Both the position numbers and the translations under genes were made by a program. A stretch of 64,000 nt of DNA from Streptococcus sp. k-402 (GTDB taxonomy: Bacteria > Bacillota > Bacilli > Lactobacillales > Streptococcaceae). The stretch's first letter is position 1, and every line of letters begins with the position of its first letter. The notes beneath the pieces are model-generated. The model had not been told where the DNA came from. It worked only from the letters and a program-made list of their open reading frames with translations, and did no database searches. Below are positions 29,038-36,397 of the stretch, piece after piece. Location: NCBI RefSeq assembly GCF_013277515.1, contig NZ_VMNB01000005.1:82284-146283 (forward strand), given 5' to 3'.

Positions 29038-29142
29038 GGCAAGTATGTTTTTCATGCTTGCTTTTTTTATTTTTAACAATTCAAGATGTTTTGATGACCG
29101 TTTGTGATTTGGATGGAAAATTTTAAAAAATAGTAGTATACT
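29038..29142 (+). promoter_or_regulatory. Terminator, BlpR box and promoter, copy 1
   Basis: A hairpin (GCAAGTATG/CATGCTTGC plus T7, 29039-29068) is followed by the BlpR box ACAATTCAAGA (29076-29086) and ACCGTTTGTGA (29097-29107), starts 21 bp apart, and a -10 TATACT at 29137-29142. The terminator insulates the unit and BlpR would switch it on. A second copy lies exactly 490 bp downstream. Confidence 0.85.
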
Positions 29143-29190
29143 AGCCTTATTAAGGTTGTAATAGGACGAAAGTAAAAAGAGGTATTCCTC

Positions 29191-29259
29191 GTGAATGCAA
29201 AAACAACGTTACAATTGGCTATTATGGTTGCTTAAAGGCTTGAGCTTGTATGTAGAGGA
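29191..29259 (+). pseudogene. Remnant of a double-glycine bacteriocin leader peptide gene
   Basis: From a GTG at 29191, behind AGAGG, the frame reads VNAKTTLQLAIMVA, stop, RLELVCRG. The spacing matches the Blp-type leader pattern (N-x-K...Q-x-x-x-M-D-x-E-x-L-x-x-V-E-G-G): the stop stands where Glu is expected, V replaces D, and CRG replaces the VEGG end. It directly follows a BlpR promoter, where a bacteriocin gene belongs. The core peptide is gone. This is inference from pattern; there is no longer a functional gene. Confidence 0.45.
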
Positions 29260-29278
29260 GCTGTACTTGGAGGTAATT

Positions 29279-29398
29279 ATGGATTTCAAAAGTTTTCTTA
29301 TTGTTTTTGTTGTTGGTATGTTTGTTTCTTTTATTACTTCTTTAATTAGGGAAAAATTTTTAAAATCTCCAAAGAAGAATAAAGATAGATCTAATTAG
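29279..29398 (+). CDS. 39-residue hydrophobic peptide in the blp locus
   Basis: Starts MDFKSFLIVFVVGMFVSFIT, one membrane segment, then a Lys-rich tail ending KNKDRSN. A strong TTGGAGG ribosome site lies five bases before the ATG at 29279. It is transcribed from the first BlpR promoter. Small single-span proteins with basic tails are common among blp immunity genes; function is not shown. Confidence 0.6.
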   Translation: MDFKSFLIVFVVGMFVSFITSLIREKFLKSPKKNKDRSN

Positions 29399-29527
29399 AT
29401 AAAGAGATTTTTTATCGCTAGTTTAATCTACAGGGGAGTTTCTTTAATATTGTTTCGCCTGTTAAAATGATATGTGATAGCAGGATAAAAAATCTACAAA
29501 TTAAGTTGGTATCAATATGGTGTAAAT

Positions 29528-29632
29528 GGCAAGTATGTTTTCCATGCTTGCTTTTTTAATTTTTTACAATTCAAGATGTTTTGATGACCATTTATGATGT
29601 GAGTGTTCCAAGGATAAAATGAGTGCTATACT
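29528..29632 (+). promoter_or_regulatory. Terminator, BlpR box and promoter, copy 2
   Basis: The same layout as copy 1: hairpin GCAAGTATG/CATGCTTGC with T tract, BlpR box ACAATTCAAGA (29566-29576) and ACCATTTATGA (29587-29597), and -10 TATACT (29627-29632). It drives the immunity gene block that follows. Confidence 0.88.
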
Positions 29633-29689
29633 AGCAGTGTAAAGGTTGTAGCTAAACTAAGATAAAGCATACATTTAGGAGGAAATTTT

Positions 29690-29854
29690 ATGAAGAAAAA
29701 AATACTGATTATTTTCGTTCTATATCTGATCATGTCTACCCTTCTTTATCCGCTTAGGGAGAGTATTTGGTATCATCTATTTTATACCATAGCCTATATG
29801 ATTGCGGTTGTGATCTATTTTGCTTTAACTAAAAAGAAAGGAGCAAAGAAATGA
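29690..29854 (+). CDS. 54-residue membrane peptide, first gene of the blp immunity operon
   Basis: Starts MKKKILIIFVLYLIMSTLLY and has two predicted membrane segments separated by RESIWYHL, ending in a basic KKKGAKK tail. AGGAGGAAA precedes the ATG. It overlaps the next gene by four bases (ATGA) and is directly downstream of the second BlpR promoter. Likely an immunity or accessory protein by position. Confidence 0.7.
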   Translation: MKKKILIIFVLYLIMSTLLYPLRESIWYHLFYTIAYMIAVVIYFALTKKKGAKK

Positions 29855-30255
29855 AAGCTTTTCTTGCTAAAAAACGGAACATCTTCCTTACGAGATTGTT
29901 CCTAGGTCAGTTGCCCTTGCTTGTCTCTACTTATCTATTTCTATCTCGTCAGTTTTTAAATTTTTCATTGGTTTTCCAATTTCTTTTAGTGGTTATTAAC
30001 TTGGCCTCTATTTTGGTTACTGTTTACCTCACTAGGGAGATGAGGATAAGAGAGTTTGAAGATGATGATTTGGTTAGTCCTAGAACCAATCAACTTATGT
30101 ATATCGGTTTGACAGGTTTTATGTCTATCATTTGTTTGTATAGAGGTATCACAGCAGGAGAATCTTACCAACAACTAATTGCCTATATTGGCGCTATTCT
30201 CTGCTTGCTTATCATGCTTTTGCTCATTTGGGGCTTGAAGTATTATAAAAAGTAG
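29851..30255 (+). CDS. Blp-locus membrane protein
   Basis: 134 residues with four hydrophobic segments, starting KAFLAKKRNIFLTRLFLGQLP. An acidic loop EFEDDDLVSPRTNQ separates the two halves. No enzyme motif. It is part of the bacteriocin immunity region operon, and comparable proteins in pneumococcal blp loci are treated as immunity candidates. The exact pnc/blp name is not certain, so none is given. Confidence 0.75.
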   Translation: MKAFLAKKRNIFLTRLFLGQLPLLVSTYLFLSRQFLNFSLVFQFLLVVINLASILVTVYLTREMRIREFEDDDLVSPRTNQLMYIGLTGFMSIICLYRGITAGESYQQLIAYIGAILCLLIMLLLIWGLKYYKK

Positions 30256-30337
30256 CTTGCCTTCTTCTTCTGACAGAATCTTTGATTAGAAGGCTCTATT
30301 AAACTGTCCGTGAAATAAGTGAATGGAGGTATTTAAA

Positions 30338-30721
30338 ATGAAATATAGATTATTTCTTGTTATTTTCTTGAGTAGTGTGTTGAATATTCTTTTAGGGACA
30401 TTTTTACAAATCTCTAATGTATCGATTGGGTGGCTTGTTCTCTACAGTGGATTATTTGAAGCAGGCATTTTCCTTCTTGCTAATAAAGGGGTGGCGGTAA
30501 AAATCAAGGAAGTAGACATTCGAAACCGCTTTAAATTTATTTTTGGAAAAACCTTATGGTTTCAAATTCTTTTGCTCATCTTTTTGATGGTCAAACTTTA
30601 TCTTGGTTTGGATGCGAGGTTGATTTTATTCTATGGACATATTTTCATTGTCTTTAATGCCTTAATGTATCTATTATCTAGTAGTCAGGTTAGCCTTAAA
30701 AAGAACAAGCTGTCTTCTTAA
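30338..30721 (+). CDS. Blp-locus membrane protein (BlpX-like position)
   Basis: 127 residues with four membrane segments (LFLVIFLSSVLNILLGTFL; VLYSGLFEAGIFLLA; and two more). The ATG at 30338 follows GGAGGT. It lies just before blpY, where pneumococcus carries blpX, so it may be that immunity protein. Identification rests on position and topology. Confidence 0.65.
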   Translation: MKYRLFLVIFLSSVLNILLGTFLQISNVSIGWLVLYSGLFEAGIFLLANKGVAVKIKEVDIRNRFKFIFGKTLWFQILLLIFLMVKLYLGLDARLILFYGHIFIVFNALMYLLSSSQVSLKKNKLSS

Positions 30722-30784
30722 TCTTGCAGTAATAGAGCCTGACAAGGCGAGCCATCCTGTCTTGTAGATAGTAGGAGGAATTCT

Positions 30785-31474
30785 ATGAAAAAACACCCTA
30801 TTCTTTTCAAAACGAGTGCAATTCTTTCTTATTTGTTTCTGTTTTTCGGACTGTCTTGGACGACCCAATTTTGGAGCAATTATTGGGAGTTCTCGTCTTG
30901 GGTAGGAAATATTATCTGGATTCGAAACATCATCAGCCTTCTCTTTATCTGCTTGATGATTTGGATTTTGGTTAGGTCGGGCCATGCTTATCTCTTTCGT
31001 ATCCCTAGAAAAAAGTGGTTGAGCTATTCCGTCCTGACGGTGTTAGCAGCTGTTGTGCTTATCTGTTTTAACTATCTGACAGCTAAACACGTTCAGGGGA
31101 CGAACGAAGGTTGGAATTTGTTTATTGCCTATAGTGAGACCAATTTTGCGGAGTTTGGTGTTTACCTAACCTTAATCGTACTAGGACCTCTGATGGAAGA
31201 ATTGGTGTGTAGAGGACTGCTTCAACATGCCTTCTTTAAGAATTCGAGGTGGGGGCTGGATCTTCTCTTTCCGTCATTCTTATTTGCCTTGCCCCACTTT
31301 TCTAGCTTGCCAAGTTTCGCAGATATTCTTGTCTATACGGCAGTGGGCTGTCTATTTGCCTGTCTAACACGTTATACGAAGAGTATCTATCCTTCTTATT
31401 CGATTCATATTGTTAATAATATCATCGCAAACTTACCATTTTTGCTCACTTTTTTACATAGGGTCTTGGGGTAA
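30785..31474 (+). CDS. blpY: BlpY, CPBP family membrane protease-like immunity protein
   Basis: 229 residues, about six membrane segments. The CPBP (Abi) motifs are present: GPLMEELVCRGLL with the EExxxR pattern near 135-147, FALPHFSS near 161 and a late IHIVNNIIAN. Pneumococcal BlpY is reported as a bacteriocin immunity protein. The ATG follows AGGAGG. Confidence 0.88.
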   Translation: MKKHPILFKTSAILSYLFLFFGLSWTTQFWSNYWEFSSWVGNIIWIRNIISLLFICLMIWILVRSGHAYLFRIPRKKWLSYSVLTVLAAVVLICFNYLTAKHVQGTNEGWNLFIAYSETNFAEFGVYLTLIVLGPLMEELVCRGLLQHAFFKNSRWGLDLLFPSFLFALPHFSSLPSFADILVYTAVGCLFACLTRYTKSIYPSYSIHIVNNIIANLPFLLTFLHRVLG

Positions 31475-31515
31475 AAAAACAAAAGTCTTGCTTTTCAGCC
31501 ATAGAGGAGGTTACC

Positions 31516-31764
31516 ATGTATAAACACTTATTTTTCCTAGATTCCAAAACCTTAGACTGGTTGACTCCTTATATTCTGGTCTTGGCTTCTGACACCATTA
31601 CCTTTAATGTTTTTGTGCTAACCTTTGTATCTGTTATGGCCTTTTATTTCCTAAACCCCATGCTATCTTTAATGGCTATCTTTTTAGGGGGTGGTTATGT
31701 GGTCGGATTTTGGTTACTCAAATGGTTTGTTTTGGAAAGACTAGAGTTAAAGGATGACTTGTAG
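31516..31764 (+). CDS. blpZ: BlpZ, small membrane protein of the immunity region
   Basis: 82 residues, closely matching my memory of pneumococcal BlpZ (MYKHLFFLDSKTLDWLTPYI ... LKDDL). Two or three membrane segments. AGAGGAGG precedes the ATG. Its function is linked to bacteriocin immunity by location and genetics in pneumococcus. Confidence 0.85.
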   Translation: MYKHLFFLDSKTLDWLTPYILVLASDTITFNVFVLTFVSVMAFYFLNPMLSLMAIFLGGGYVVGFWLLKWFVLERLELKDDL

Positions 31765-31790
31765 GGAAGTTTGTTGAGGAGGATAATTTG

Positions 31791-32402
31791 ATGGAGTTTT
31801 TTGATAAATTTCATGCCTTGTGCTTTGGATTTTTAGTACTAATAATCGTCATTACAGTTCCTTATACGATTAACCATGGGGATTTTTTTCAAAATGAGCC
31901 TGCACTGATTATTGTAAGTCTTCTTGTAACTTTGGTGAGTGTTACTTATGCTAGAAAGTTTGAAATGATTTCTTTTGGGATGTTAAGCAGGAAAGAACTT
32001 TTGCTGTTCATTGTAATCTTTCTTCTAAGTGTACTTGAGACGCTGGTTTATATTCATTTCTTTGCTATTTCTTCTGGCGCAGGAGTTCAACACTTGGCGG
32101 AAGTCAGCAGAGGAATTTCCCTGTCTTTGATTTTGACTTCCTCAGTTTTTGGCCCCATCCAGGAGGAACTCATTTTCAGAGGACTTCTTCAAGGTGCGGT
32201 TTTTGACAATTCTTGGTTAGGGCTTGTGCTAACTTCCTCTCTCTTTTCTTTTATGCATGGTCCTTCTAATGTCCCTTCGTTTATTTTTTATCTACTTGGG
32301 GGCTTGTTGCTGGGCTTTGCTTATAAAAAGAGCCAAAACCTATGGGTTTCTACTCTAGTTCACATGTTTTACAATGCTTGGCCACTCTTATATTATTTAT
32401 AA
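31791..32402 (+). CDS. pncP: PncP, CPBP family membrane protease-like protein
   Basis: 203 residues with about six membrane segments and CPBP motifs GPIQEELIFRGLL (EExxxR), FSFMHG and LVHMFYNAW. It is the last gene of the blp immunity region, as in pneumococcus. I take the ATG at 31791, which follows GAGGAGGAT; a TTG immediately before it is less likely. Substrate unknown. Confidence 0.85.
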   Translation: MEFFDKFHALCFGFLVLIIVITVPYTINHGDFFQNEPALIIVSLLVTLVSVTYARKFEMISFGMLSRKELLLFIVIFLLSVLETLVYIHFFAISSGAGVQHLAEVSRGISLSLILTSSVFGPIQEELIFRGLLQGAVFDNSWLGLVLTSSLFSFMHGPSNVPSFIFYLLGGLLLGFAYKKSQNLWVSTLVHMFYNAWPLLYYL

Positions 32403-32504
32403 AAATCATGAAAGGTAAGCAGAAGACGGTGCTTGCCTTTTTCTTTCTATAATGATACCCAAGCCAATCCAGAGGCTTTTCTTTGAGAATCGGGTGTGGA
32501 GCGG

Positions 32505-32533
32505 TTGACGAATAGGCCAAAAACTAGTAGAAT
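32505..32533 (+). promoter_or_regulatory. Promoter of ccrZ
   Basis: TTGACG (32505-32510) and TAGAAT (32528-32533) are separated by 17 bp, 29 bases before the ccrZ ATG. Confidence 0.65.
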
Positions 32534-32562
32534 AGTAAGGAAACTTTATACGGAGGAAAGAA

Positions 32563-33357
32563 ATGGATTTGGGTGATAATGAGCTAACACTGACTCCCAT
32601 ACCTGGGAAAAGTGGCAAGGCTTATATGGGTAGCTATCCTGATGGGAAGCGTATCTTTGTAAAAATGAACACCTCTCCAATCCTACCTGGTCTAGCTAGA
32701 GAACAAATTGCTCCACAATTATTATGGAGTCGCCGTTTGGCAGATGGGCGTGATATGTGTGCTCAAGAATGGTTGACAGGCAAGATATTGACCCCCTATG
32801 ATATGAATCGTAAACAAATCGTCAATATTTTGACTCGTCTGCATCGCTCACGTCCGTTGATGACACAGTTGAGTCGTTTGGGCTATGCCATGGAAACACC
32901 TGTAGATTTACTACAGTCTTGGCAAGAAACGGCTCCAGATGCTTTGCGTAAAAATCATTTTATCAGTGAAGTGATGGCTGATTTACGTCAGACTATTCCA
33001 GGATTTAGAGAGGACTATGCGACCATTGTCCATGGAGATGTACGACATAGTAATTGGATTGAGACAGATAGTGGCTTGATTTATTTGGTAGATTGGGATT
33101 CGGTTCGCTTGACCGACCGCATGTTTGATGTGGCCCATATGCTCTGCCATTATATTCCAGAACATCAGTGGAAGGAATGGTTGACCTACTACGGTTACAA
33201 GTACAATCAAACGGTATTAAGTAAATTGTATTGGTACGGTCAATTGTCTTATTTGAGCCAGATTTCCAAGTATTATATGAACCAAGATTTAGAAAATGTT
33301 AATCGGGAGATTCATGGCCTGCGTCACTTCCGAGACAAGTATGGAAAGAGAAGATGA
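32563..33357 (+). CDS. ccrZ: Cell cycle regulator CcrZ (choline/ethanolamine kinase-like fold)
   Basis: 264 residues with an APH/choline-kinase-like fold: a nucleotide-binding N-lobe ([18 protein letters not shown]), catalytic loop [13 protein letters not shown] (about 161-173) and metal site [16 protein letters not shown]. In pneumococcus this gene, always next to trmB, encodes CcrZ, which links FtsZ-ring placement with DnaA activity. It overlaps trmB by four bases (ATGA). Confidence 0.92.
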   Translation: MDLGDNELTLTPIPGKSGKAYMGSYPDGKRIFVKMNTSPILPGLAREQIAPQLLWSRRLADGRDMCAQEWLTGKILTPYDMNRKQIVNILTRLHRSRPLMTQLSRLGYAMETPVDLLQSWQETAPDALRKNHFISEVMADLRQTIPGFREDYATIVHGDVRHSNWIETDSGLIYLVDWDSVRLTDRMFDVAHMLCHYIPEHQWKEWLTYYGYKYNQTVLSKLYWYGQLSYLSQISKYYMNQDLENVNREIHGLRHFRDKYGKRR

Positions 33358-33989
33358 GAGTTAGAAATCGTAAAGGGGCGACAGAATTACTAGAGGCAAA
33401 TCCCCAGTATGTGGTCCTCAATCCCTTGGAAGCCAAGGGGAAATGGCGGGACTTGTTTGGCAATGACAAGCCCATTCATGTGGAAGTTGGAAGTGGAAAG
33501 GGTGTCTTTGTTTCAGGTATGGCCAAGCAAAACCCTGATATCAACTATATCGGGATTGATATTCAAAAGTCTGTTTTGAGCTACGCTTTGGACAAGGTGC
33601 TTGAAGTTGGAGTTCCTAATATCAAGCTCTTGTGGGTGGATGGTTCTGACTTGACTGACTACTTTGAAGACGGTGAGATTGATCGCTTGTATCTGAACTT
33701 TTCAGATCCTTGGCCGAAAAAACGCCATGAAAAGCGTCGTTTGACCTACAAAACCTTCTTGGATACCTTCAAGCGCATCTTGCCTGAAAATGGAGAAATT
33801 CATTTCAAGACGGATAACCGTGGCTTGTTTGAGTACAGCCTAGTGAGCTTTTCTCAGTATGGCATGAAGCTCAATGGTGTTTGGCTTGATTTACATGCCA
33901 GTGATTTTGAAGGCAATGTCATGACAGAATATGAGCAAAAATTCTCCAACAAGGGGCAAGTTATCTACCGAGTTGAGGCAGAATTTTAA
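33354..33989 (+). CDS. trmB: tRNA (guanine-N7-)-methyltransferase
   Basis: 211 residues. The SAM-binding motif [15 protein letters not shown] is at about 43-57, and [18 protein letters not shown] at about 114-131 is the TrmB signature. It forms m7G46 in tRNA. Translationally coupled to ccrZ. Confidence 0.97.
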   Translation: MRVRNRKGATELLEANPQYVVLNPLEAKGKWRDLFGNDKPIHVEVGSGKGVFVSGMAKQNPDINYIGIDIQKSVLSYALDKVLEVGVPNIKLLWVDGSDLTDYFEDGEIDRLYLNFSDPWPKKRHEKRRLTYKTFLDTFKRILPENGEIHFKTDNRGLFEYSLVSFSQYGMKLNGVWLDLHASDFEGNVMTEYEQKFSNKGQVIYRVEAEF

Positions 33990-34026
33990 GAAAAAGCCTG
34001 AAATCAGGCTGTATAAGTGCTTTTGC

Positions 34027-34055
34027 TTTACATAAGTTAGCAAACGTGCTATACT
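34027..34055 (+). promoter_or_regulatory. Promoter of the rimP-nusA-infB operon
   Basis: TTTACA (34027-34032) and TATACT (34050-34055), spaced by 17 bp, lie about 60 bases before rimP. A GCCTGAAATCAGGC stem just upstream (33993-34010) may end trmB transcription but lacks a clear T tract. Confidence 0.65.
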
Positions 34056-34114
34056 AAGAGTAAGAATATGAAAAGTGAGGCGGGGAAATATCTTCGCCTC
34101 TTGCTTATGAGGAG

Positions 34115-34594
34115 GTGGACGCAATCGCAACAATCATAGAATTAGTCAGAGAAGTTGTAGAACCTGTCATCCAAGCGCCTTTCGAACTCGTGGATATCGA
34201 GTATGGAAAGATTGGCAGTGACATGATTCTCAGTATTTTTGTAGATAAACCTGAAGGAATTACCTTGAACGATACAGCGGACTTGACAGAAATTATCAGT
34301 CCTGTCCTAGACACCATCAAGCCAGATCCCTTCCCAGAACAATATTTCCTAGAAATCACTAGTCCAGGCTTGGAACGTCCTTTGAAAACCAAGGATGCCG
34401 TCGCTGGAGCGATTGGGAAATACATCCATGTCGGGCTCTACCAAGCCATCGATAAGCAAAAGGTCTTTGAAGGAACCTTGTTGGCCTTCGAAGAGGACGA
34501 GTTGACTATGGAATATATGGACAAGACGCGTAAGAAAACCGTCCAAATTCCATACAGTTTAGTATCAAAAGCACGTTTAGCAGTTAAATTATAG
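34115..34594 (+). CDS. rimP: Ribosome maturation factor RimP
   Basis: 159 residues matching Rim[21 protein letters not shown] at the start, [11 protein letters not shown] near 89-99 and a C-terminal SH3-like domain. It helps 30S assembly. The only start compatible with the conserved N-terminus is GTG at 34115, but GGAGG lies immediately against it (34111-34115), leaving almost no spacer. The true start may be a nearby weak codon. Confidence 0.9.
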   Translation: MDAIATIIELVREVVEPVIQAPFELVDIEYGKIGSDMILSIFVDKPEGITLNDTADLTEIISPVLDTIKPDPFPEQYFLEITSPGLERPLKTKDAVAGAIGKYIHVGLYQAIDKQKVFEGTLLAFEEDELTMEYMDKTRKKTVQIPYSLVSKARLAVKL

Positions 34595-34637
34595 AAAAAG
34601 AAAGGATAGCTTTTGAGGATTCAAAAGTGAAGAAAAC

Positions 34638-35774
34638 ATGAGTAAAGAAATGCTAGAGGCCTTCCGCATTTTGGAAGAAGACAAGGGAATCAAAAAAGAA
34701 GATATCATCGACGCAGTAGTAGAGTCGCTTCGTTCCGCTTATCGCAGACGCTATGGTCAATCAGACAGTGTAGCTATTGATTTCAACGAAAAAACAGGTG
34801 ACTTTACAGTTTATACTGTTCGTGAAGTGGTTGATGAAGTATTTGATAGTCGTTTGGAAATCAGCTTAAAAGATGCTCTTGCCATTAACTCAGCTTACGA
34901 GCTTGGTGACAAGATTAAATTTGAAGAAGCACCAGGTGAGTTTGGTCGTGTGGCAGCCCAATCTGCCAAACAAACCATCATGGAAAAAATGCGCAAGCAA
35001 ACACGTGCCATTACTTACAATACTTACAAAGAACATGAACAAGAAATCATGTCTGGTACGGTAGAACGCTTTGACAACCGCTTTATCTATGTCAACCTTG
35101 GCAGTATCGAAGCCCAATTGTCAAAACAAGACCAAATTCCTGGTGAAGTTTTTGCTTCTCATGATCGTATCGAAGTGTATGTCTACAAGGTTGAAGACAA
35201 CCCTCGCGGTGTCAACGTCTTTGTTAGCCGTAGCCATCCAGAAATGATCAAACGTTTGATGGAGCAAGAAATTCCAGAAGTTTATGATGGAACTGTTGAA
35301 ATCATGAGCGTGGCCCGTGAAGCTGGTGACCGTACTAAGGTTGCCGTTCGCAGTCATAATCCAAACGTGGACGCTATCGGTACAATCGTTGGACGTGGTG
35401 GTGCTAATATCAAGAAGATTACTAGCAAGTTCCATCCAGCTCGCTACGATGCTAAAAATGACCGCATGGTACCAATCGAAGAAAATATTGATGTTATCGA
35501 GTGGGTAGCAGATCCAGCTGAATTTATCTACAATGCCATCGCTCCTGCTGAGGTTGACCAAGTTATCTTTGATGAAAACGACAGCAAACGTGCCTTGGTG
35601 GTTGTTCCTGATAACAAGCTTTCTCTTGCTATCGGTCGTCGTGGGCAAAACGTTCGCTTGGCGGCTCACTTGACTGGTTACCGTATCGATATCAAGTCTG
35701 CTAGTGAATTTGAAGCCATGGAAGAAGCTGGTTTGGTAGATTTGGAAGCAGAAAACGATACTGTAGAAGAATAA
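34638..35774 (+). CDS. nusA: Transcription termination/antitermination protein NusA
   Basis: 378 residues: N-terminal RNAP-binding domain (1-125), S1 domain (about 130-200, MSGTVERFDNRFIYVNLGSIEA), then KH1 and KH2 (VGRGGANIKKI; IGRRGQNVRLAAHLTGYRID). It lacks the acidic repeats of proteobacterial NusA, as usual for firmicutes. Modulates pausing, termination and rRNA antitermination. Confidence 0.98.
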   Translation: MSKEMLEAFRILEEDKGIKKEDIIDAVVESLRSAYRRRYGQSDSVAIDFNEKTGDFTVYTVREVVDEVFDSRLEISLKDALAINSAYELGDKIKFEEAPGEFGRVAAQSAKQTIMEKMRKQTRAITYNTYKEHEQEIMSGTVERFDNRFIYVNLGSIEAQLSKQDQIPGEVFASHDRIEVYVYKVEDNPRGVNVFVSRSHPEMIKRLMEQEIPEVYDGTVEIMSVAREAGDRTKVAVRSHNPNVDAIGTIVGRGGANIKKITSKFHPARYDAKNDRMVPIEENIDVIEWVADPAEFIYNAIAPAEVDQVIFDENDSKRALVVVPDNKLSLAIGRRGQNVRLAAHLTGYRIDIKSASEFEAMEEAGLVDLEAENDTVEE

Positions 35775-35795
35775 AAGCTGCTAGAGGAGGGAAAG

Positions 35796-36089
35796 ATGAA
35801 AACGAGAAAAATCCCTTTGCGCAAGTCTGTCGTGTCTAACGAAGTGATTGATAAGCGAGATTTGCTCCGCATTGTCAAAAACAAGGAAGGACAAGTCTTT
35901 ATTGATCCGACAGGCAAGGCCAATGGCCGTGGCGCTTATATCAAACTAGACAATGCAGAAGCCCTAGAGGCGAAAAAGAAGAAGGTCTTTAACCGTAGCT
36001 TTAGCATGGAAGTTGAAGAAAGCTTTTATGACGAGTTGATCGCTTATGTGGATCACAAAGTGAAAAGAAGAGAGTTAGGACTTGAATAA
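35796..36089 (+). CDS. ylxR: RNA-binding protein YlxR (RnpM family)
   Basis: 97 residues: RKIPLRKSVVSNEVIDKRDLLRIVK at the start and a Gly-Arg-Gly region NGRGAYIK near 46-53. The usual CxxC-like motif is replaced by a Lys/Ser-Val sequence (RKSVVS), as is seen in some streptococci. Relatives bind RNA and modulate RNase P (RnpM). It overlaps the next gene by eight bases. Confidence 0.92.
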   Translation: MKTRKIPLRKSVVSNEVIDKRDLLRIVKNKEGQVFIDPTGKANGRGAYIKLDNAEALEAKKKKVFNRSFSMEVEESFYDELIAYVDHKVKRRELGLE

Positions 36090-36381
36090 GCAAAAGATAA
36101 GCAATCTCTTGGGACTTGCTCAGCGAGCAGGGCGGATTATATCGGGTGAAGAATTGGTGGTCAAGGCCATTCAAGACGGCAAGGCCAAGTTGGTCTTTCT
36201 AGCCCATGATGCTGGACCCAATCTGACCAAGAAGATTCAAGATAAAAGTCATTATTATCAAGTAGAAATTGTAACCGTGTTTTCAACACTGGAATTAAGC
36301 ATAGCAGTCGGAAAATCAAGAAAGGTTTTGGCTGTGACAGATGCTGGATTTACAAAGAAAATGAGGTCTCTTATGGAATAG
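36082..36381 (+). CDS. L7Ae-type ribosomal protein YlxQ
   Basis: 99 residues of the L7Ae/L30e/S12e family: [29 protein letters not shown] and [17 protein letters not shown]. It binds kink-turn-like RNA. Start is TTG at 36082, fitting the conserved N-terminus and the AGTTAGGA site. It lies between ylxR and infB as in other firmicutes. Confidence 0.93.
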   Translation: MNKQKISNLLGLAQRAGRIISGEELVVKAIQDGKAKLVFLAHDAGPNLTKKIQDKSHYYQVEIVTVFSTLELSIAVGKSRKVLAVTDAGFTKKMRSLME

Positions 36382-36397
36382 AAGAGGAGGACATGAT

